A stretch of DNA of 64,000 bases from Opisthorchis felineus (taxonomy: Eukaryota; Platyhelminthes; Trematoda; Opisthorchiida; Opisthorchiidae). Below the pieces are notes generated by a model. That model did not search any database. It saw only the letters and a list, made by a program, of their open reading frames with translations, and was not told the origin of the DNA. Positions 34,861 through 47,179 of the stretch are shown in pieces (position 1 is the stretch's first letter; each line of letters starts with the position of its first letter). The stretch is from contig SJOL01006425.1 in the NCBI GenBank assembly GCA_004794785.1, positions 853,853 to 917,852 on the forward strand. Direction: 5' to 3'. A program made the translations under genes and the position numbers.

Positions 34861-37552
34861 AATTGTTTTTCGCTGGACGATTGTTGAAACATGCATTTGT
34901 TTTCGCGGGTAGTGCAGCCTGAGCAACGGATCGCATAAGTATACTGTAGGCTTGGTGCAAATGTCTTTCGTGGAACTATGTGGCTCTCATCCCCGAGAAA
35001 CGATTAGTGTTGGAGCAGGCAAAATGGGCCTGCGAAAACCGTTCACAGAATGAGTAGCCTTGTTCACCTGATTCCACGGTTTACGTGCATCGGCTGAACG
35101 ACTGTTTCAGGCCCCCACCACTCATGCTATGCCGATCACAGCGAAGCCGGCACAACCGTCGATCTCTTGTTTATGTGCATTGTGGATGAAACCGAGTGTA
35201 CAGCTTCAGTAAAAGTTTTTAAACATCCAAAGCACCACGCTCTCGCCCACAGTAGCGCCCGCATTTTTCTCGTCTTAAGGCATCTTGGAATTTGCCACCC
35301 GATATTCACTACATTTCTGGTGTTCTTTGCTTATAACGCGCAACGTAATCCTTGGACTGTCAGACGTTTGGTATGGTACAACACAGCTACCCAAGACACC
35401 TCCCGTGGCTCTTCCTCCTCAGTACAGTCAACCGAAGCTTCCACGTGTGGAGAGCTATTGGAAGCTAGGAACAGGATTCTATTAAGAAGTCGAGATCATT
35501 GACAAATAAAAAATCCCATGAACGAGACGGAGACCCAGCTTATAAGGGTACCCTCCGTATGTTTGTCCCACTCCACTTAGCTCTCGTTTGCTGGACCGCT
35601 TTTCTTGCGTTCTGCAAGTCTGGAATTTTTCTTGGTGCTGTTAAATCCGGAGGACGATGAAGATAATCTTGATCAACCTTCCAGGCGATTATTTCAGTCA
35701 GAAAAGTAATGGGTTTACATGCACCTATCCACCGTTTCTTTCTTAGCAACCACTGACCATTTAATAATTTCGCTGCATTTTAACTCCCTGTTAGGTGTGT
35801 CGGCTGTGAGCTAGAAGAACGTGTAGACTGTAGCATGTATATTTTTGCAAGTTTGCGAAACGAAGTTCCTCAGTACAAACAATATGAAATGCGAATTCGG
35901 CCACTTTCCTCAAAGACAACCAAGTGTCCGAGTTGTTAATTTCGCTGAAACGGGTGTAATCCCCCTCTTGGGTGACATCTGTTGGCATTCCTCGGCAGTT
36001 GGTTCGGTTTGCGATACTTTTCAGCTGCGTGAACTACTGAAATGATTTCACACGACTTACCGTTTATTTGTTAAAACACAAAATCTCACTCCTATCAGTG
36101 TGTAACTTGTCACCGAACGAACATACATAGGGAGCCCGCAATAACCTCGAGGTGTGAAGGAATCTTTACTTTGTACCTTGGATTTTTTTGACTAGGTTTC
36201 GTCGGCCTGGTACTATCTCAGCTCTTTTATTCTCTTCAGAGCAGCGATTGTGAACCGAAAGGATGACATTACAACTGAAAGCTTTGATCCGATGACCGTA
36301 GTCGTTTTTAAAACCAATTTGAGCACATCCCAATCCATTATCCCTCATGCCCCCATTCAGCCCTTATGTTTCCAAAGTTTTGACAAATTATTTGAATTGG
36401 GAAACAGTCGCTGTTCGTATTGTGGATATTTTTTTATCGCGTTTTCTTGGACAGCAGCGCAATCTGGGAACATCTGTTCACCATATGGTACTCTAAAAAG
36501 ATAAAAGGTTGGCGCAGCCCTTGGTTCCCGTCCCCCTGCCACCTCTCCTGTCCTATGATTTCCTCTTAATCCATATTTACTCTGTCTCAACTAACTCTCG
36601 GCGAAGATTTTGGCCAAAACGGTCCTAGATATCGTTCATTCACGTCCCTCATTTGCTGGTGTTGTGTTGCTTGTTCCCAGAAATTAGTTTGATAGGGTTG
36701 ACACTATACTCCAAACAAAGGTGAATGGGATTTCCTTTTCGTTAAGCAATCCAGAATGACCAATAGTCATTTACCCTATCCGTGTCAGAACTGATAGTGC
36801 ATTTGCTCATCCAAGCCAGTGTCCGCTCGAGAAGAATATGGACACCGCCAACTTGAAGCCCCTTGAAGGTGATTAGGTCACGTATATGTCCGCGGCAGTT
36901 CATACTGCACCATTACTCATCAAAAACACCTAAAGTTTGTCCAGAATGTGCTTGCTAAAAGATGGACTGGGCATTTGCGCTGGACTATTGGTCCACTGGC
37001 TATGTACTTGTCTTTCAAGGCCGTATGTATATTGACATAGCAAGACACTTGAGCGTGACTTCTAACTTCAGTCATCCCAATTGATCGCTCACTATGGAGC
37101 TGAGTTATCAGTCTCATATTTTGGTCATTTCGTCGTTAACTGGGTGTTGCCAAAATACGACAGCCAGTTTGTTTGATACCAAACGGTCCATTAGCTATAT
37201 TCACCGAGTTTGTGCAACCAACAGTGCATGCATTCATCATCGCTGTTTTGTACCGGTAATTAGTAAACAGCACTTTCTATTCCTTGACCGTATTTGACTG
37301 ATGAGAAAATACTTTTTGCGGAATTGTGTGCCCTAACTTCTTCTTTGACCTCCTTTTCGTGAGATTATGATTGTGCATCTGCCGGAATCGTTTTTAGGGC
37401 ACGTATTCTCAGAACCTACCCCCCCCCCTACTTCTAGCCTACACCAGTCCAAATGTCAGTCACCAAACTTTTTCCGTTATAAATACTTTCACAAAAATGC
37501 CACAGCCAGATAGCTTCTGATGAGAAAAAGAACAACTTTACTTTTATTTTAG

Positions 37553-37769
37553 GACTTCGAAGCGCGGCTGCAAAGAATGTCCGGTACTCCCACCCCTCTG
37601 GGTCACGATACTCCCGGGACTGGCTCTTGGCGTCAGCGACAAAGCAATATTGTCATCTCTCGATCCACTAGGCCATCTGACAGCCTCTCAACGTATGTAG
37701 GAACGACGCAACCTAATGGTGGTGACCCCGCACCACTTAATGTCCAGTTACCGACTTCTGCGCCACCTG
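37553..37769 (+). CDS. Short exon of the large gene, 72 codons plus one base
   Basis: The acceptor is cttttattttag ending at 37552 and the donor is gtatgt at 37770. The exon starts in phase 0 with DFEARLQRMSG and ends with one base of a split codon, which the next exon completes. It is rich in Thr, Pro, Gly and Ser (TPTPLGHDTPGTGSW, then STRPSDSLST), consistent with a disordered linker. The open frame runs on past the donor for ten residues and stops at 37804, so the splice is needed to continue the protein. Confidence 0.75.
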
Positions 37770-38963
37770 GTATGTTTTCGTATATTTTATCGTGTAACAG
37801 TTAGATGCTGTTTTCAACATCTGTTCATTGTCTCATATCTAGCTTTCTAGCATCTGATGAGGCCGGTCGGTTTGGTTCAGTGCACCTGGAAACTACGGTT
37901 CGAGTCGCACTCACAGGCAGTGAGGTGCTCTTGTCTTCATGTTGTATGACATCAGTTGGTGGGGGTAATGAAAGTGTAACTCGGTGCACGAACACTTTTG
38001 GGTTTTCTGTGTGTCTAGTCCGTTCGCCATTTGGTAGCATTATACACATCGGGTGGAGCTTTCTAGCTTGATTGTTAGCATACCCACTCATGCGAACTCC
38101 TGGTCTGGATGGTTTTCACTTATCGAAACGGCTCTCAGTTGTTTAACAAGATACAAGCTGACTTTGGCCAGTGACTCCTAAGCTTTGTGAACAATCGGAG
38201 TACGTTGTCAAAGAAGGAGCTTTTCACACCCACTGGATCCTCTGAAACCACGGAAGTGTAAAACTAACCGACACCACAATATAAGTTCAATGCAGGAGGT
38301 CAGTGGTAAATGGTTGCCCGGGGAATCTGTGAAACTATGCTGTTAACGATAATCGACTCAGGCGCCAATAAAAACACCAAACCATCTATGGATAGAATAG
38401 CTTCCACCAGCTAAAGCGTAATCACTTGCGCGCAATTGTTTGTTCGTTAAGAGATTAACTAAAATTCCTAATCAACCGACTAGCTTTTGTAATGCACATC
38501 GAAACCCGGCTCAAGTGGAACATAGCAGAAGAACAATGAAAACCATGTACTTATAGAATGTTAAGTTCTAAAAGAGGGAATGTCCTCTAATGTATGTGGA
38601 AGTGCAAGGAAAAATGGCCCCTGGTGGACATCAGAGTTAACTGTAACGCTGAAAATCCTCAGATTTTACATGTTATGAACTGGGTACATTCTCTGAGTTC
38701 GTTATTTTTTATTGACTCAGTATCTGGGTTTCAATGAATGTGTTTACTGCTTAACCCTTTCATGGCTCTGCATTTGACAGTGTTTCATGTTGGTCGACAA
38801 TATTTCGCGTGATCCCTAATGGGCTTATCCTGATTTGTCTGTTTGCTGTTCTTCCATCCGAGGAACGAGTTCATTTATCTTCTTTTTTATCCTAGGACCG
38901 ACAAGTGATATGAAAACGTAATTCTACCATCATCTGTGGTAACTTTTCTGCTTCTGTTTTCAG

Positions 38964-39532
38964 TTCCCAGGGATAATGCCATGTTCCGTCAAACACCCAT
39001 TCGCCCCGGCTATGCCCCCGTTGCTCTTAAGCGACCTGAACGAAGTTCATCAACTTCTGACTCTTCTCCCTCAACTTCGCTGTCCGTTCCATCCGGTACA
39101 AACAGGCAGGAGGCCCCAGGAGAATATGTTCCTACGTCTTCACCTATTGTAAAACCGGATCATCCGTCATCCACTTTTGTCCATCCATTGGCGGACATCC
39201 ATGATTGCTATCGAGCTCTTCAAGATTCAGTTAATTTCCTCATACAGAGTCACAGTGGGCCGTTGCCTTTAGGGGAAACGGACCAGTCCGAACAGTTTGA
39301 GTACGGGAGTCTTCCGAATCCTACGCGACAGTCGGACTATCGAGCCGGTGGACTACACTATACACAGCAGCCCCTTTTGGTAGCCCATCCACCGGTGCAA
39401 CGGGTCCCTTTGGCTGCGGTTTGGCCATCCGAAATATCGTGCCTGATTGACGAGTCGCGCAGGTTGCTTTCAAAGCGTCATCGGTTAGACGGGAGACAGC
39501 GGAGTACAGCTAGTTTGGATTCAGCCCTCGAG
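38964..39532 (+). CDS. Exon of the large gene, 190 residues
   Basis: The acceptor is ctgttttcag ending at 38963 and the donor is gtagtt at 39533. The exon enters in phase 1, completing the split codon left by the previous exon, and leaves on a codon boundary. It begins PRDNAMFRQTPIRPGYAP and has a Ser-rich run (RSSSTSDSSPSTSLSVPS). The central part, ADIHDCYRALQDSVNFLIQS, looks like an amphipathic helix. The end is basic (RRLLSKRHRLDGRQRS). The matching phase on both sides is good evidence that this is a real exon. Confidence 0.78.
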
Positions 39533-40326
39533 GTAGTTGTTCGAATGGCAATCATACTCTCACCAAGTCATTCTTTCATGAAGGATTTTCGCTGGATTGT
39601 TGTTTGCCATTGTTTTGGTCTTTTGATAGCTGACCGAACCCGTTAAGCACGACAATTTCAGAGGGTTGTGACGTGGTACTTTTTCAGGGGTTAAATCGTC
39701 ATTTTATCCATCGATACGAAGTAACGTATAGTTGCTACCAGAACGAATGGAACTCACTCTGTCAGGAACAGCACTAGATGGACGAGACTGACTAAAAATT
39801 GTCACTGAAGAAAAATCTTGCCGTCCTTACCTTCGGAACCTCCATGTATCAATAGGACGTAGCGCATTTCTAGCTTGTGGTTCTATTGCGACATCTCTAT
39901 CAGTGTCACGGACATTCAACGACTGTAGGAGATAATCTGAGCATCGGCTTTGACTACTATCTTTTTCCGAAAATCATGGAATTTGTTCGGCCTTGTGTAT
40001 TTTACACGTTAAGGTGCCTGAAACGAAGCGCCCAGTCAGGATGTACGAGTCCCAAAGATTATGCACTCATTGACATCTTCAGATTCTGGTAGGTACGTAT
40101 TGTCTTAAAAGAGGTGTAAACCACTTATCGATATAATCTTATATTAACCTTCATTTTAGGTCCAGCAGAACGCCTGTCGCTATGGAATACTTCAATTGCT
40201 TTTTACAATGCTTTTGTTTTATGTGCCAATTGCTTCCCAACACCCAGTAGTTTTAGGCCAGCTATTTTTCGCGACAACCCAGTATTCAACGGCGTGACCG
40301 AAATGTACCACTTTTCTCATCGACAG

Positions 40327-40542
40327 AAGTATGAAGAGGCCGTGGCGGAGCCTGTTCAGACCGACCGTGGAAGCCTCAGGTATCGACGTTCGGTCATCAC
40401 CGCTATTCAGCAACATTCATTTCTATCAGAAAAACCGCATGAAGTTAGGACTGGTTTGGTGAACCCAAACTTACTTGCTGCGGGAGATAACGATGCGAGA
40501 AAAGTTTCGACTTGTCGTTCCTTGGAGAAATCGGCTGTTCAG
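40327..40542 (+). CDS. Exon of the large gene, 72 residues
   Basis: The acceptor is cttttctcatcgacag ending at 40326, with a usable pyrimidine tract, and the donor is gtgagt at 40543. The exon is 216 bases, phase 0 at both ends. It begins KYEEAVAEPVQTDRGSLRYR, with basic and acidic residues mixed, and ends with a Lys/Arg/Ser stretch (RKVSTCRSLEKSAVQ). The frame stays open upstream to about 40220, and other AG sites lie there (ends 40247, 40250, 40256). Those would enter in phase 2 and would not match the previous exon, so 40327 is the only start in the right phase. Confidence 0.7.
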
Positions 40543-40822
40543 GTGAGTGCCTCCAGAGCCAAAACCTGGCAGTTTCTCTATTGTTCACCAAACTGATCCA
40601 CAACTCGAAGATGGTGAATGGATATCCATCTCTGCTTTCACAATTGTGGGAACTATCTTCTATTTTCTGTGCCAGTATCATCCTAACCTTCGGCCACCCT
40701 TTCTAGATGACCCTTTCGGTAACCTTTATTAATTACGTGGTTTACTGTACCAGGGCAATTGTATCCGTTCACGCATTTGAGCTAAAATCATGAGTGGTAA
40801 ACTCCTTTCTGCAACTTTGCAG

Positions 40823-41097
40823 GATGCCATTAATTTCGGAACCTCTTTCAATGCGTATCACGCGGCCAATGGGTGTCATCTAACATCTCGCACGGGTTCC
40901 TCCTCTGTACCTGAACCAGCCTCACCAACCAACTCTAGTTTGTTGCAGTCTGTCCCTAGGGACATGTGGACACACGACCAAAGTGACCATGGTGTTCCGT
41001 TTTCGTATGGGACCGAGACGTTCACTAGAACACGAGTGGGCCAACCATCCCGTAACCGAGTGCGAACAGTCTCGGGTGATAAGAACATTCTTTATAA
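40823..41097 (+). CDS. Exon of the large gene, Ser/Thr-rich
   Basis: The acceptor is gcaactttgcag ending at 40822 and the donor is gtaagt at 41098. The exon enters in phase 0 with DAINFGTSFNAYHAANG. It passes through a Ser/Pro run (TGSSSVPEPASPTNSS) and an Arg-rich segment (TRTRVGQPSRNRVR), and leaves after two bases of a split codon. The intron before it is only about 280 bases, the shortest in the gene. No domain was recognised. Confidence 0.78.
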
Positions 41098-42346
41098 GTA
41101 AGTCCGGTTGACTTCATATTTCTCATCCCAACAGGACGTTGTTACCACACTTCAACAAACTTAACAGAATGCAGGTTTTAAAACTGATGATTTCATCAGG
41201 ACTGCACAAAACTGCACATTGATCCGTCCCCAAAGCGAATGCAATTATTACAACATTCGGAATATTAGGCCTTCGGGTCGTGGAACTACGCCTCTCCTAA
41301 ACCGGTACCTGATCATCCCATCCGCGTCTTTTTGGGAAGACCACCGTGGATTCTTTGTATGAGTGTCGATCGCCTCTCCTATACTGGTTGGAGATTAAGA
41401 GTAATACGTACCTCACAGTGAAGCTCCCTCCATATTTGTGTGAAAAATGCACCAAATCATTTCCACGACGTCATTTCGATATCTTTCTCTTGTGAATGCG
41501 CCTTATCGTTTAACAAGGTATAGGTTTACCCACACCACTGTTGAGTAGTAGCGTGTGTCTTGCGCTCATCCATTTATGTATTTTGCTGTCGGGGGATCGG
41601 TGCCTACGGTGTTCAGCGTTGCCGTCAGTGAAACAACTCTTTCTCAGACTATTTTCGCTGCTCAGCTCTTCTTCTCAGTAAACCGGCTAAGCATATCTAG
41701 AAACACGTAGCCCATGTTGATACTTCAGTCAGCCGTTCTCTGAATCTAAACTGGAAGGCGTATCCGTCATCCTTTGGCTTATTCCGTGAGCTAGCTAGTA
41801 CTGTGGCCACCTTGCATTAAAGCACTGCTTGAAGACCCGTAGTATACCAGTGTAAATATGGGTGTTGGGCAGTAAGCGGACTTTCCCCAAACATACATTG
41901 ATTCTATTTAGATCCACTTGACTGTTGGAGTACCCCGTTTTGTGCCCTCTATTTCCTTGGCGATGGATTCGGTAATAATGGTTTCCGGAGCTGATTTCCT
42001 TTGCAATACAACTAGATTCTTCTACAACCTCACCTTAGGGACTTCGTCCGCTCATTCACAGCCTCTCAAATTCTCCAGACATAACTAATTCTCCATCAGG
42101 ATGACGGCGTAGTTGTGTGTTTTTCCTTCATAAAACTACCTCTATTAAGACAAAAATCTCTCACTTGTGGTGACACGTTTCTAGCAGGCTGTGTATAGAA
42201 CGGAAACTCATGTGGAATGGCTTCACCAGCAAACCGCTTCCTCAGATAGTTCTACTAGTTTCCCTAATAGAGGTGATGGCCTTGCTTCACTAATGTGTGA
42301 ATGCATTATGTATGCGTTGTGATTGTGTCTCTGGTTTCTGTTTCAG

Positions 42347-42495
42347 TGACCCCAACGTACACATTCCGTGCCACCCCGTTCTGAACAGAGCAACCCCAAA
42401 TGACCCAGTTATGGCTGACCAAGTCATTGGTGGACCACAGGAAATCGACTCCCGGACTTTCACCAGGCGCAAAAATACACCAAAGCCAAGTAAAG
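42347..42495 (+). CDS. Short exon of the large gene
   Basis: The acceptor is ggtttctgtttcag ending at 42346. The exon enters in phase 2, exactly completing the codon split by the donor at 41098, and encodes DPNVHIPCHPVLNRATP followed by a charged end (RTFTRRKNTPKPSK). The donor is either gttaga at 42496 or gtaaag at 42490. Both leave phase 1, so the protein differs by only two residues, and the sequence cannot decide between them. Confidence 0.75.
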
Positions 42496-42929
42496 GTTAG
42501 ATTTTTGTTTACTTCATTTTTTCTGTTGCTATGAATGGATAGCTCCTAGATTATTCACCCGGGTTCACGTATGACAGCCAGTTGACCTCTCACATTACTG
42601 TCTGGGCTGGGGTGCACCGCCAAACGTACGGGGGCCTTCTGCGGCACGCCACTCCGTGTTTTTTGGTTGGTTCGTTCGTGTTTGTTCAACCAAATGGGAG
42701 GCAATGATGTACACTGTATGAACGGCCATTCAGGACCAATTCCCATCGTATTCGTGACATATCACCATGCTCTGTTTGTACTGGGGATATGTGACTGGAT
42801 CGCTCCATCCCATATGATATCCCTTTGGTGTGTAATAGACTTTATTAGGTTCTGAAAATTCCGCTCCGCAATTCGCTGAAGTTTCGTTTTTGTCCTTCCG
42901 ACTAAGAAGTTCTCATCATTTTTTTTCAG

Positions 42930-43018
42930 TCCCTGTGGTGGATTCCGAAGCATACAATGCCTGGATTACAAGCATTTCTGCGATCTCGCAAGGAATTGAC
43001 AGTCTGACTAAAACCTCG
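42930..43018 (+). CDS. Small exon of the large gene, likely helical
   Basis: The acceptor is cattttttttcag ending at 42929, a strong pyrimidine tract. The donor is gtgagt at 43019. The exon enters in phase 1 and leaves on a codon boundary. It encodes PVVDSEAYNAWITSISAI followed by SQGIDSLTKTS, with hydrophobic residues at helix-like spacing. This is the start of the more structured C-terminal third of the protein. Confidence 0.78.
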
Positions 43019-43689
43019 GTGAGTCTCGAGCGAAGGTTTTTTCATAGTGGAAGCTGCGACTCTTACAAATTTAGAAACCCTGTGACCCATATTCGGTCAG
43101 CCTTCCGCTATTTGACCACGTTTCGTTCCACGAGTAGCTTTGTACGCAAAGCTATCCGGCATGTAGTGATGGTGAATCGATGTTTCAGCTAGTTCGTTCA
43201 TCTTATCCCATCCCTGCTATCGCAAATCACGCTTCCTCCAGATGGCTGCTCAATTCCGTAGAATTCATGTGTGCCAATATATTAAACCAGGTACCTCCTG
43301 CCATTTACATGACATGCACCAACTTTTTAAGCTGGACAGTTACGCTCGGAATTACTTTAGACTAGACAAGTATAGGTTCACCGCAAGGGTGTTGTTTTTC
43401 CATACAAATGTTTGCGTTGAGAAGCCTAATTATGAGCTGGAACAGGGCTCGAACTATCAAGAGCCTAATGCAAAATTAAGAGCAACCCATTGCAGACGGG
43501 TCGAATGTGGCTCAACCTGCGCTTCACACAATCCCAAAGTATTCACTTGTGTTCCTCAGTCGCCATTCTACCTTATTACTCAGGTGGTTTCCTGGCAATG
43601 TGACCTGCCAACGACAATGCACTTGACCGCATTCCGTAAGTTTCTCTTGTCGAGCTGTATTTTATGTGTCAGAGGACCATTCGCCTCGT

Positions 43690-43930
43690 AGAGCTCTTTT
43701 CGCCTAGCCCTGTGTAGGATGAAAAACGACTAGGAAGCAGTTGGTCTGGGACAATGGCAAGGTATGAAAGTCCTTGATGTTCAGCTCAATCGTTTGGGTA
43801 ACCGCCGTCTCCTTGGATGGCGATCCCAGGACAAGACACGCAAACGATTAGTGAGCTTGACAGACATGGCTCCGTCACACAGCCAGTGGCAGTCCCGAAT
43901 CAAAACTGTTGCCTTCCATACGTAGCCTTT
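43690..43930 (+). mobile_element. Probable RTE-like C-terminal tail
   Basis: One frame reads GNRRLLGWRSQDKTRKRL and then LTDMAPSHSQWQSRIKTV with a stop near 43922. The spacing resembles the RLPGWG...DMAANRCQWRSC type end of fluke RTE-like proteins. Only the last 40 or so residues are visible. It lies in the intron between 43018 and 45255. Confidence 0.4.
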
Positions 43931-44414
43931 CTATGCGATACTCAACCAGATAGGAACAATTTGGCGCCAGTGAACTGATTGAGCCGTCGCCCCTGTATTA
44001 ATTCATGTTCTTTGTAAACGAAACTGTCTGCTGGAACCACGATTTATAGCTGGACATGTGCTGTACTATTTCTGTCGCCGTGCAATGAAAAACTCAACTC
44101 AAAGAAATGTATTGGTAAAGCCACATATAGACGAGAAACAAAATGTCCAGCTTGAAAACAACCCACAATAAGGTTTGTTGTTGTACTGTGGGGGGCATTG
44201 CACTTTCATGCACAATGTGTGCATCTGCGGCCTCTGAAATGTCAAAGGGATAAATAGAAGACAGTAACTGTTACCCATTGATTTTATGTATATCGATGAG
44301 ATATTCTAACGTTTTTTTAACCGGGATCCCATCTGGCAAAAAGCAAAGTCATACTGTAAGGCCAGGAAGCCCTGTATAGCTGTTTTGTTGAGAATTATCA
44401 GCAATATGAATCTA

Positions 44415-44482
44415 TAAAGGTTCGAATCCCTGACCTTCCAGTTAGTAGCTACATACCATACCATCCGACATCTGGCGGCTAA
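44415..44482 (-). repeat. tRNA-like SINE fragment
   Basis: The minus strand reads gtatggtatgtagctact and ggtcagggattcgaacct, giving a recognisable box B (GATTCGAACC) with a poor box A. Only the tRNA-like head is visible. Confidence 0.4.
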
Positions 44483-45254
44483 TTACCAACGTGAATAAAC
44501 TGCAATTAGAGAACAGGACATAGTGCAGTTCGTTTTAAATTATTTTATATTTACTGGATCATAAGATGGAAGGTCCCTTGTGACCAGGGGAATGTTCGTT
44601 CCCCTTTCTGAGCTCGTAACTTAAGGTTCGTTGCTTAGAAAGGACACCTTGGATGAGACTGTAGTTTGAGCAAATTACTATGCATGGCTTAAGAATAGCA
44701 GGACGCTCGTTTAGTTGTGTGTTACTGAAGTCGTCAGTATGTGAGTCGAAACAATCATCAGTACATAATGAACTGAAATCACTCAGTTGCAAAACCTCGG
44801 ATTTTGCACAGTTCGTCGTAGGTATGATGGGTGAGCTAGTGCCTAAATGGCAAGGGATCTTCGAACCATGAAAATACATGTGAAGCACACGTTTTAGGCG
44901 TAGATTTCCAACCGACTCATACTGTAGGATTATATTGAGTACTGTATCCATCAGATATAACATTTATTATCAAATTCCATACTTTGTTAACTTACCGTAA
45001 GATTAGGCTCAGGAGAAAACTTATCTGCACGACTCCGTATTGAAATGTCACTTGATGGTTTTAGGATGTCACACTGTTTCCTACGAAGAAACCATCCTAA
45101 TTAGCGACTTTCGACCAAAATAGATTTCTCCTCAGTTAGTCCAATACTTTTCTGCAATCAGATCAATTTGAGGAGAGCTTTATGCAACTAGCGGGTGAAT
45201 TTTCAGCAACAATATTAACCGTTTATCCGTGTTGTCCACCTCACTGTTTCAAAG

Positions 45255-45599
45255 CTCTTGCGATCACAAAGTGGTAAGGAGTTCACGAGCATCGATCACC
45301 GATCTCCGTTAACCGCCCACTGCCTTCCTGAGAAAACCACTTCTGAGTTACCGGACAGTACGACTGGCCCAGCCGTCAACGAACTGGTGAGGTCAGCTTT
45401 CGTGACACCAATGCCGCTCCGTTCTGTCGCAAGGAATCCCGGTGTCCAAAGACTATCTGGCCCACACAACCCACCTTACAACCTAGGTGGCACGGCAGAA
45501 GCGTTTGACCAAACGTACAAAACAGAAATGGACACATCCGAAACCTCTGGAGTTCCTGCAAGCTTCCGGACGGAACTGGGAGATTCGAACGATTCCGCA
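45255..45599 (+). CDS. Exon of the large gene, 115 residues
   Basis: The acceptor is cctcactgtttcaaag ending at 45254 (AAG rather than CAG, but with a pyrimidine tract). The donor is gtaagc at 45600. The exon is phase 0 at both ends. It encodes a polar region beginning LLRSQSGKEFTSIDHRSP, a part with alternating hydrophobics (GPAVNELVRSAFVTPMPL), and an acidic end (DTSETSGVPASFRTELGD). Without the splice the frame would run to a stop at 45675-45677. Confidence 0.72.
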
Positions 45600-45969
45600 G
45601 TAAGCATGCCCCCGCATTTTTATTGGTGCGCTACATGTCTCGCGGAGATGCTATGTGCGTACGGAGAATACTACTGACAAATACTACTGCAAATAAAGCG
45701 ACCAAGTACATTCACACACATTCGAAAAAAGTATGATTTCTGCAGCGAAAAGCTGTTCCACTATCAGTCCCAATACATATACACTGGTTTACGTTCTAAC
45801 TAAACAGGATTATTTTAACTCACCGGCTGTGAATGAGCCGGGCGTGTTCAGTGGGATTTGGGTCGTCATCTCAAATAAATTTACATTACGGTATTCATAA
45901 TGATACCATTTTTGTTGTGTCCGAAAGTCCAGACAGGCTTTAACTGTATAGCCTTTCTATCTGTCACAG

Positions 45970-46055
45970 ATGTACTACTCTTTGATGGTTGACTCGATTC
46001 GGCAATTGTCTTTCAAGTTACGCGAATGTTCCGACCGATTGGTGAGGCAAGTCAG
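45970..46055 (+). CDS. Small exon of the large gene, predicted amphipathic helix
   Basis: The acceptor is tctatctgtcacag ending at 45969 and the donor is gtgagt at 46056. The exon enters in phase 0 and leaves in phase 2. It reads MYYSLMVDSIRQLSFKLREC and then SDRLVRQV. Leu, Ile and Val recur at three- and four-residue spacing, as in a short coiled coil. It is too short to be found as a long open frame. It was found by following phase from the exon ending at 45599 to the one starting at 46966, and both junctions fit. Confidence 0.68.
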
Positions 46056-46965
46056 GTGAGTGCAATGAGTACAAATATGCTGTTTTCTATCCCTGTATGT
46101 TGGGAACTACACATATAAATGAACAGTCCACATTAACAGTTGTGAGCGATGTTCACCGACGATAGAAGGGTACGGACAATTTAGCTCAGTTCACAACACT
46201 TGTAGGACCAGAAATCAATACTGTGAATAGTAAGTTTTCTATCGTACCTACGCAGCCTCAATATAGATGATGAAATCAAAGGTGTAACTGCGTTTAAATA
46301 CCCAATTGACGGTCGAAAAAAATTCGTCATCGGATCGACAGCTAAACAACGCTCTGTGAAGGACCAAGACACACAACACTTCGGGTCCTCAGTGCGACTG
46401 CCTGCCTTGTCTTCTAAGAGCAGAGGATATCCGTGATTTTACAATATCCACGGATTTTTTTCGAAAAGTTGAACCACGTGATCACTTTCGTCTTACTGAC
46501 ACTCGTTATATATAGACACGTAACCTTTCGTTTATCCGTTTCAGTTTATTTATAGATGCGTCCGCTGACCACTTTGGGTGGATGGTTAGTTCGATTCTAG
46601 GTGTGCATTCGTGGTCTAACCAGCTATAGACTGATTCCGGCAGTCATCAGACCACCGGTGAATTGTCATCAATCCTGGTGGATGATCTGATTAAATATCA
46701 TGCCCAGTGCACGGTAATTGTCGAATCCTCCGCGGGGATTGACCCGTAAGCAGACAGATTTCTCCCTCTATTCGTAGTTTCGTATGTTTTTAGTGGTGGT
46801 ATACGGTGATCACAGAATGGCCAAGAACCTAAACAGAAATATGGAACTCAAAATGGAAGTATTGTGTGAAAACAGGAGTCACCACTTTTTCTGCCCTTCG
46901 CTTGCACAGTAGCACGATGGTTTCCTAAATAAGCTATTTTCCCCTCTTGGTCTCATCACTCTCAG
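46056..46965. other. Intron, no feature recognised
   Basis: No repeat or motif seen; the acceptor at 46965 has a good pyrimidine tract. Confidence 0.5.
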
Positions 46966-47111
46966 TTCACAACAATCCAATGTGACAGTACAGGCTCGAG
47001 CGGATGGTCGCGGCTCTAGAACAAGTTCCACAGATAGTGTGCCAACATCCACCAAGTACGCGCTGAACGACGCGTTGGAGAATATGCACACTATCAATGA
47101 ACAACTAAAAA
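46966..47111 (+). CDS. Exon of the large gene, immediately upstream of Penelope-like DNA
   Basis: The acceptor is tctcatcactctcag ending at 46965 and the donor is gtacgt at 47112. The exon enters in phase 2, completing the codon from 46055, and leaves in phase 1. It encodes a Ser/Arg/Gly-rich segment (ARADGRGSRTSSTDSV) and then a helical stretch (ALNDALENMHTINEQLK). The frame does not stop at the donor. It stays open to 47476 and runs into a GIY-YIG endonuclease fragment of a Penelope-like element in the same frame. Confidence 0.75.
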
Positions 47112-47179
47112 GTACGTTTTCCTATGGGTTACCTCCGGATAGAAGCATAATTTTATGCTGGTTTCAGAGGGGACTGTCA

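Larger units (their letters stand above)
28405..37552. other. 9-kb intron
   Basis: It contains the GT repeat at 29411 and repeat copy B at 34690-34860. One exon-like piece lies at 35111-35208 (acceptor gactgtttcag, then HHSCYADHSEAGTTVDLL, donor gtaaaa). It enters in phase 1 and leaves in phase 0, so it does not fit the phase-0 junction. Nothing else was recognised. Confidence 0.45.
37770..42929. other. Introns among the closely spaced exons
   Basis: The intron stretches 37770-38963, 39533-40326, 41098-42346 and 42496-42929 show no repeats or motifs beyond splice signals. Confidence 0.5.
43019..45254. other. Intron with RTE tail and SINE fragment
   Basis: An open frame at 43242-43691 (ending ILCVRGPFAS) runs up to the RTE tail at 43690. 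It is Cys-rich and not recognised, possibly part of the same or another repeat. The tRNA-like fragment is at 44415-44482. Confidence 0.4.

Noticed and set aside
37841..37870. Hammerhead core at ctgatgaggccggtc
   Set aside because: No GAAA and no second stem I strand follow; CTGATGAG alone occurs by chance several times in the window.
40160..40300. Earlier start of the exon at 40327 (acceptor ending at 40159)
   Set aside because: That frame meets a stop at about 40295, and the other upstream AG sites are in the wrong phase.
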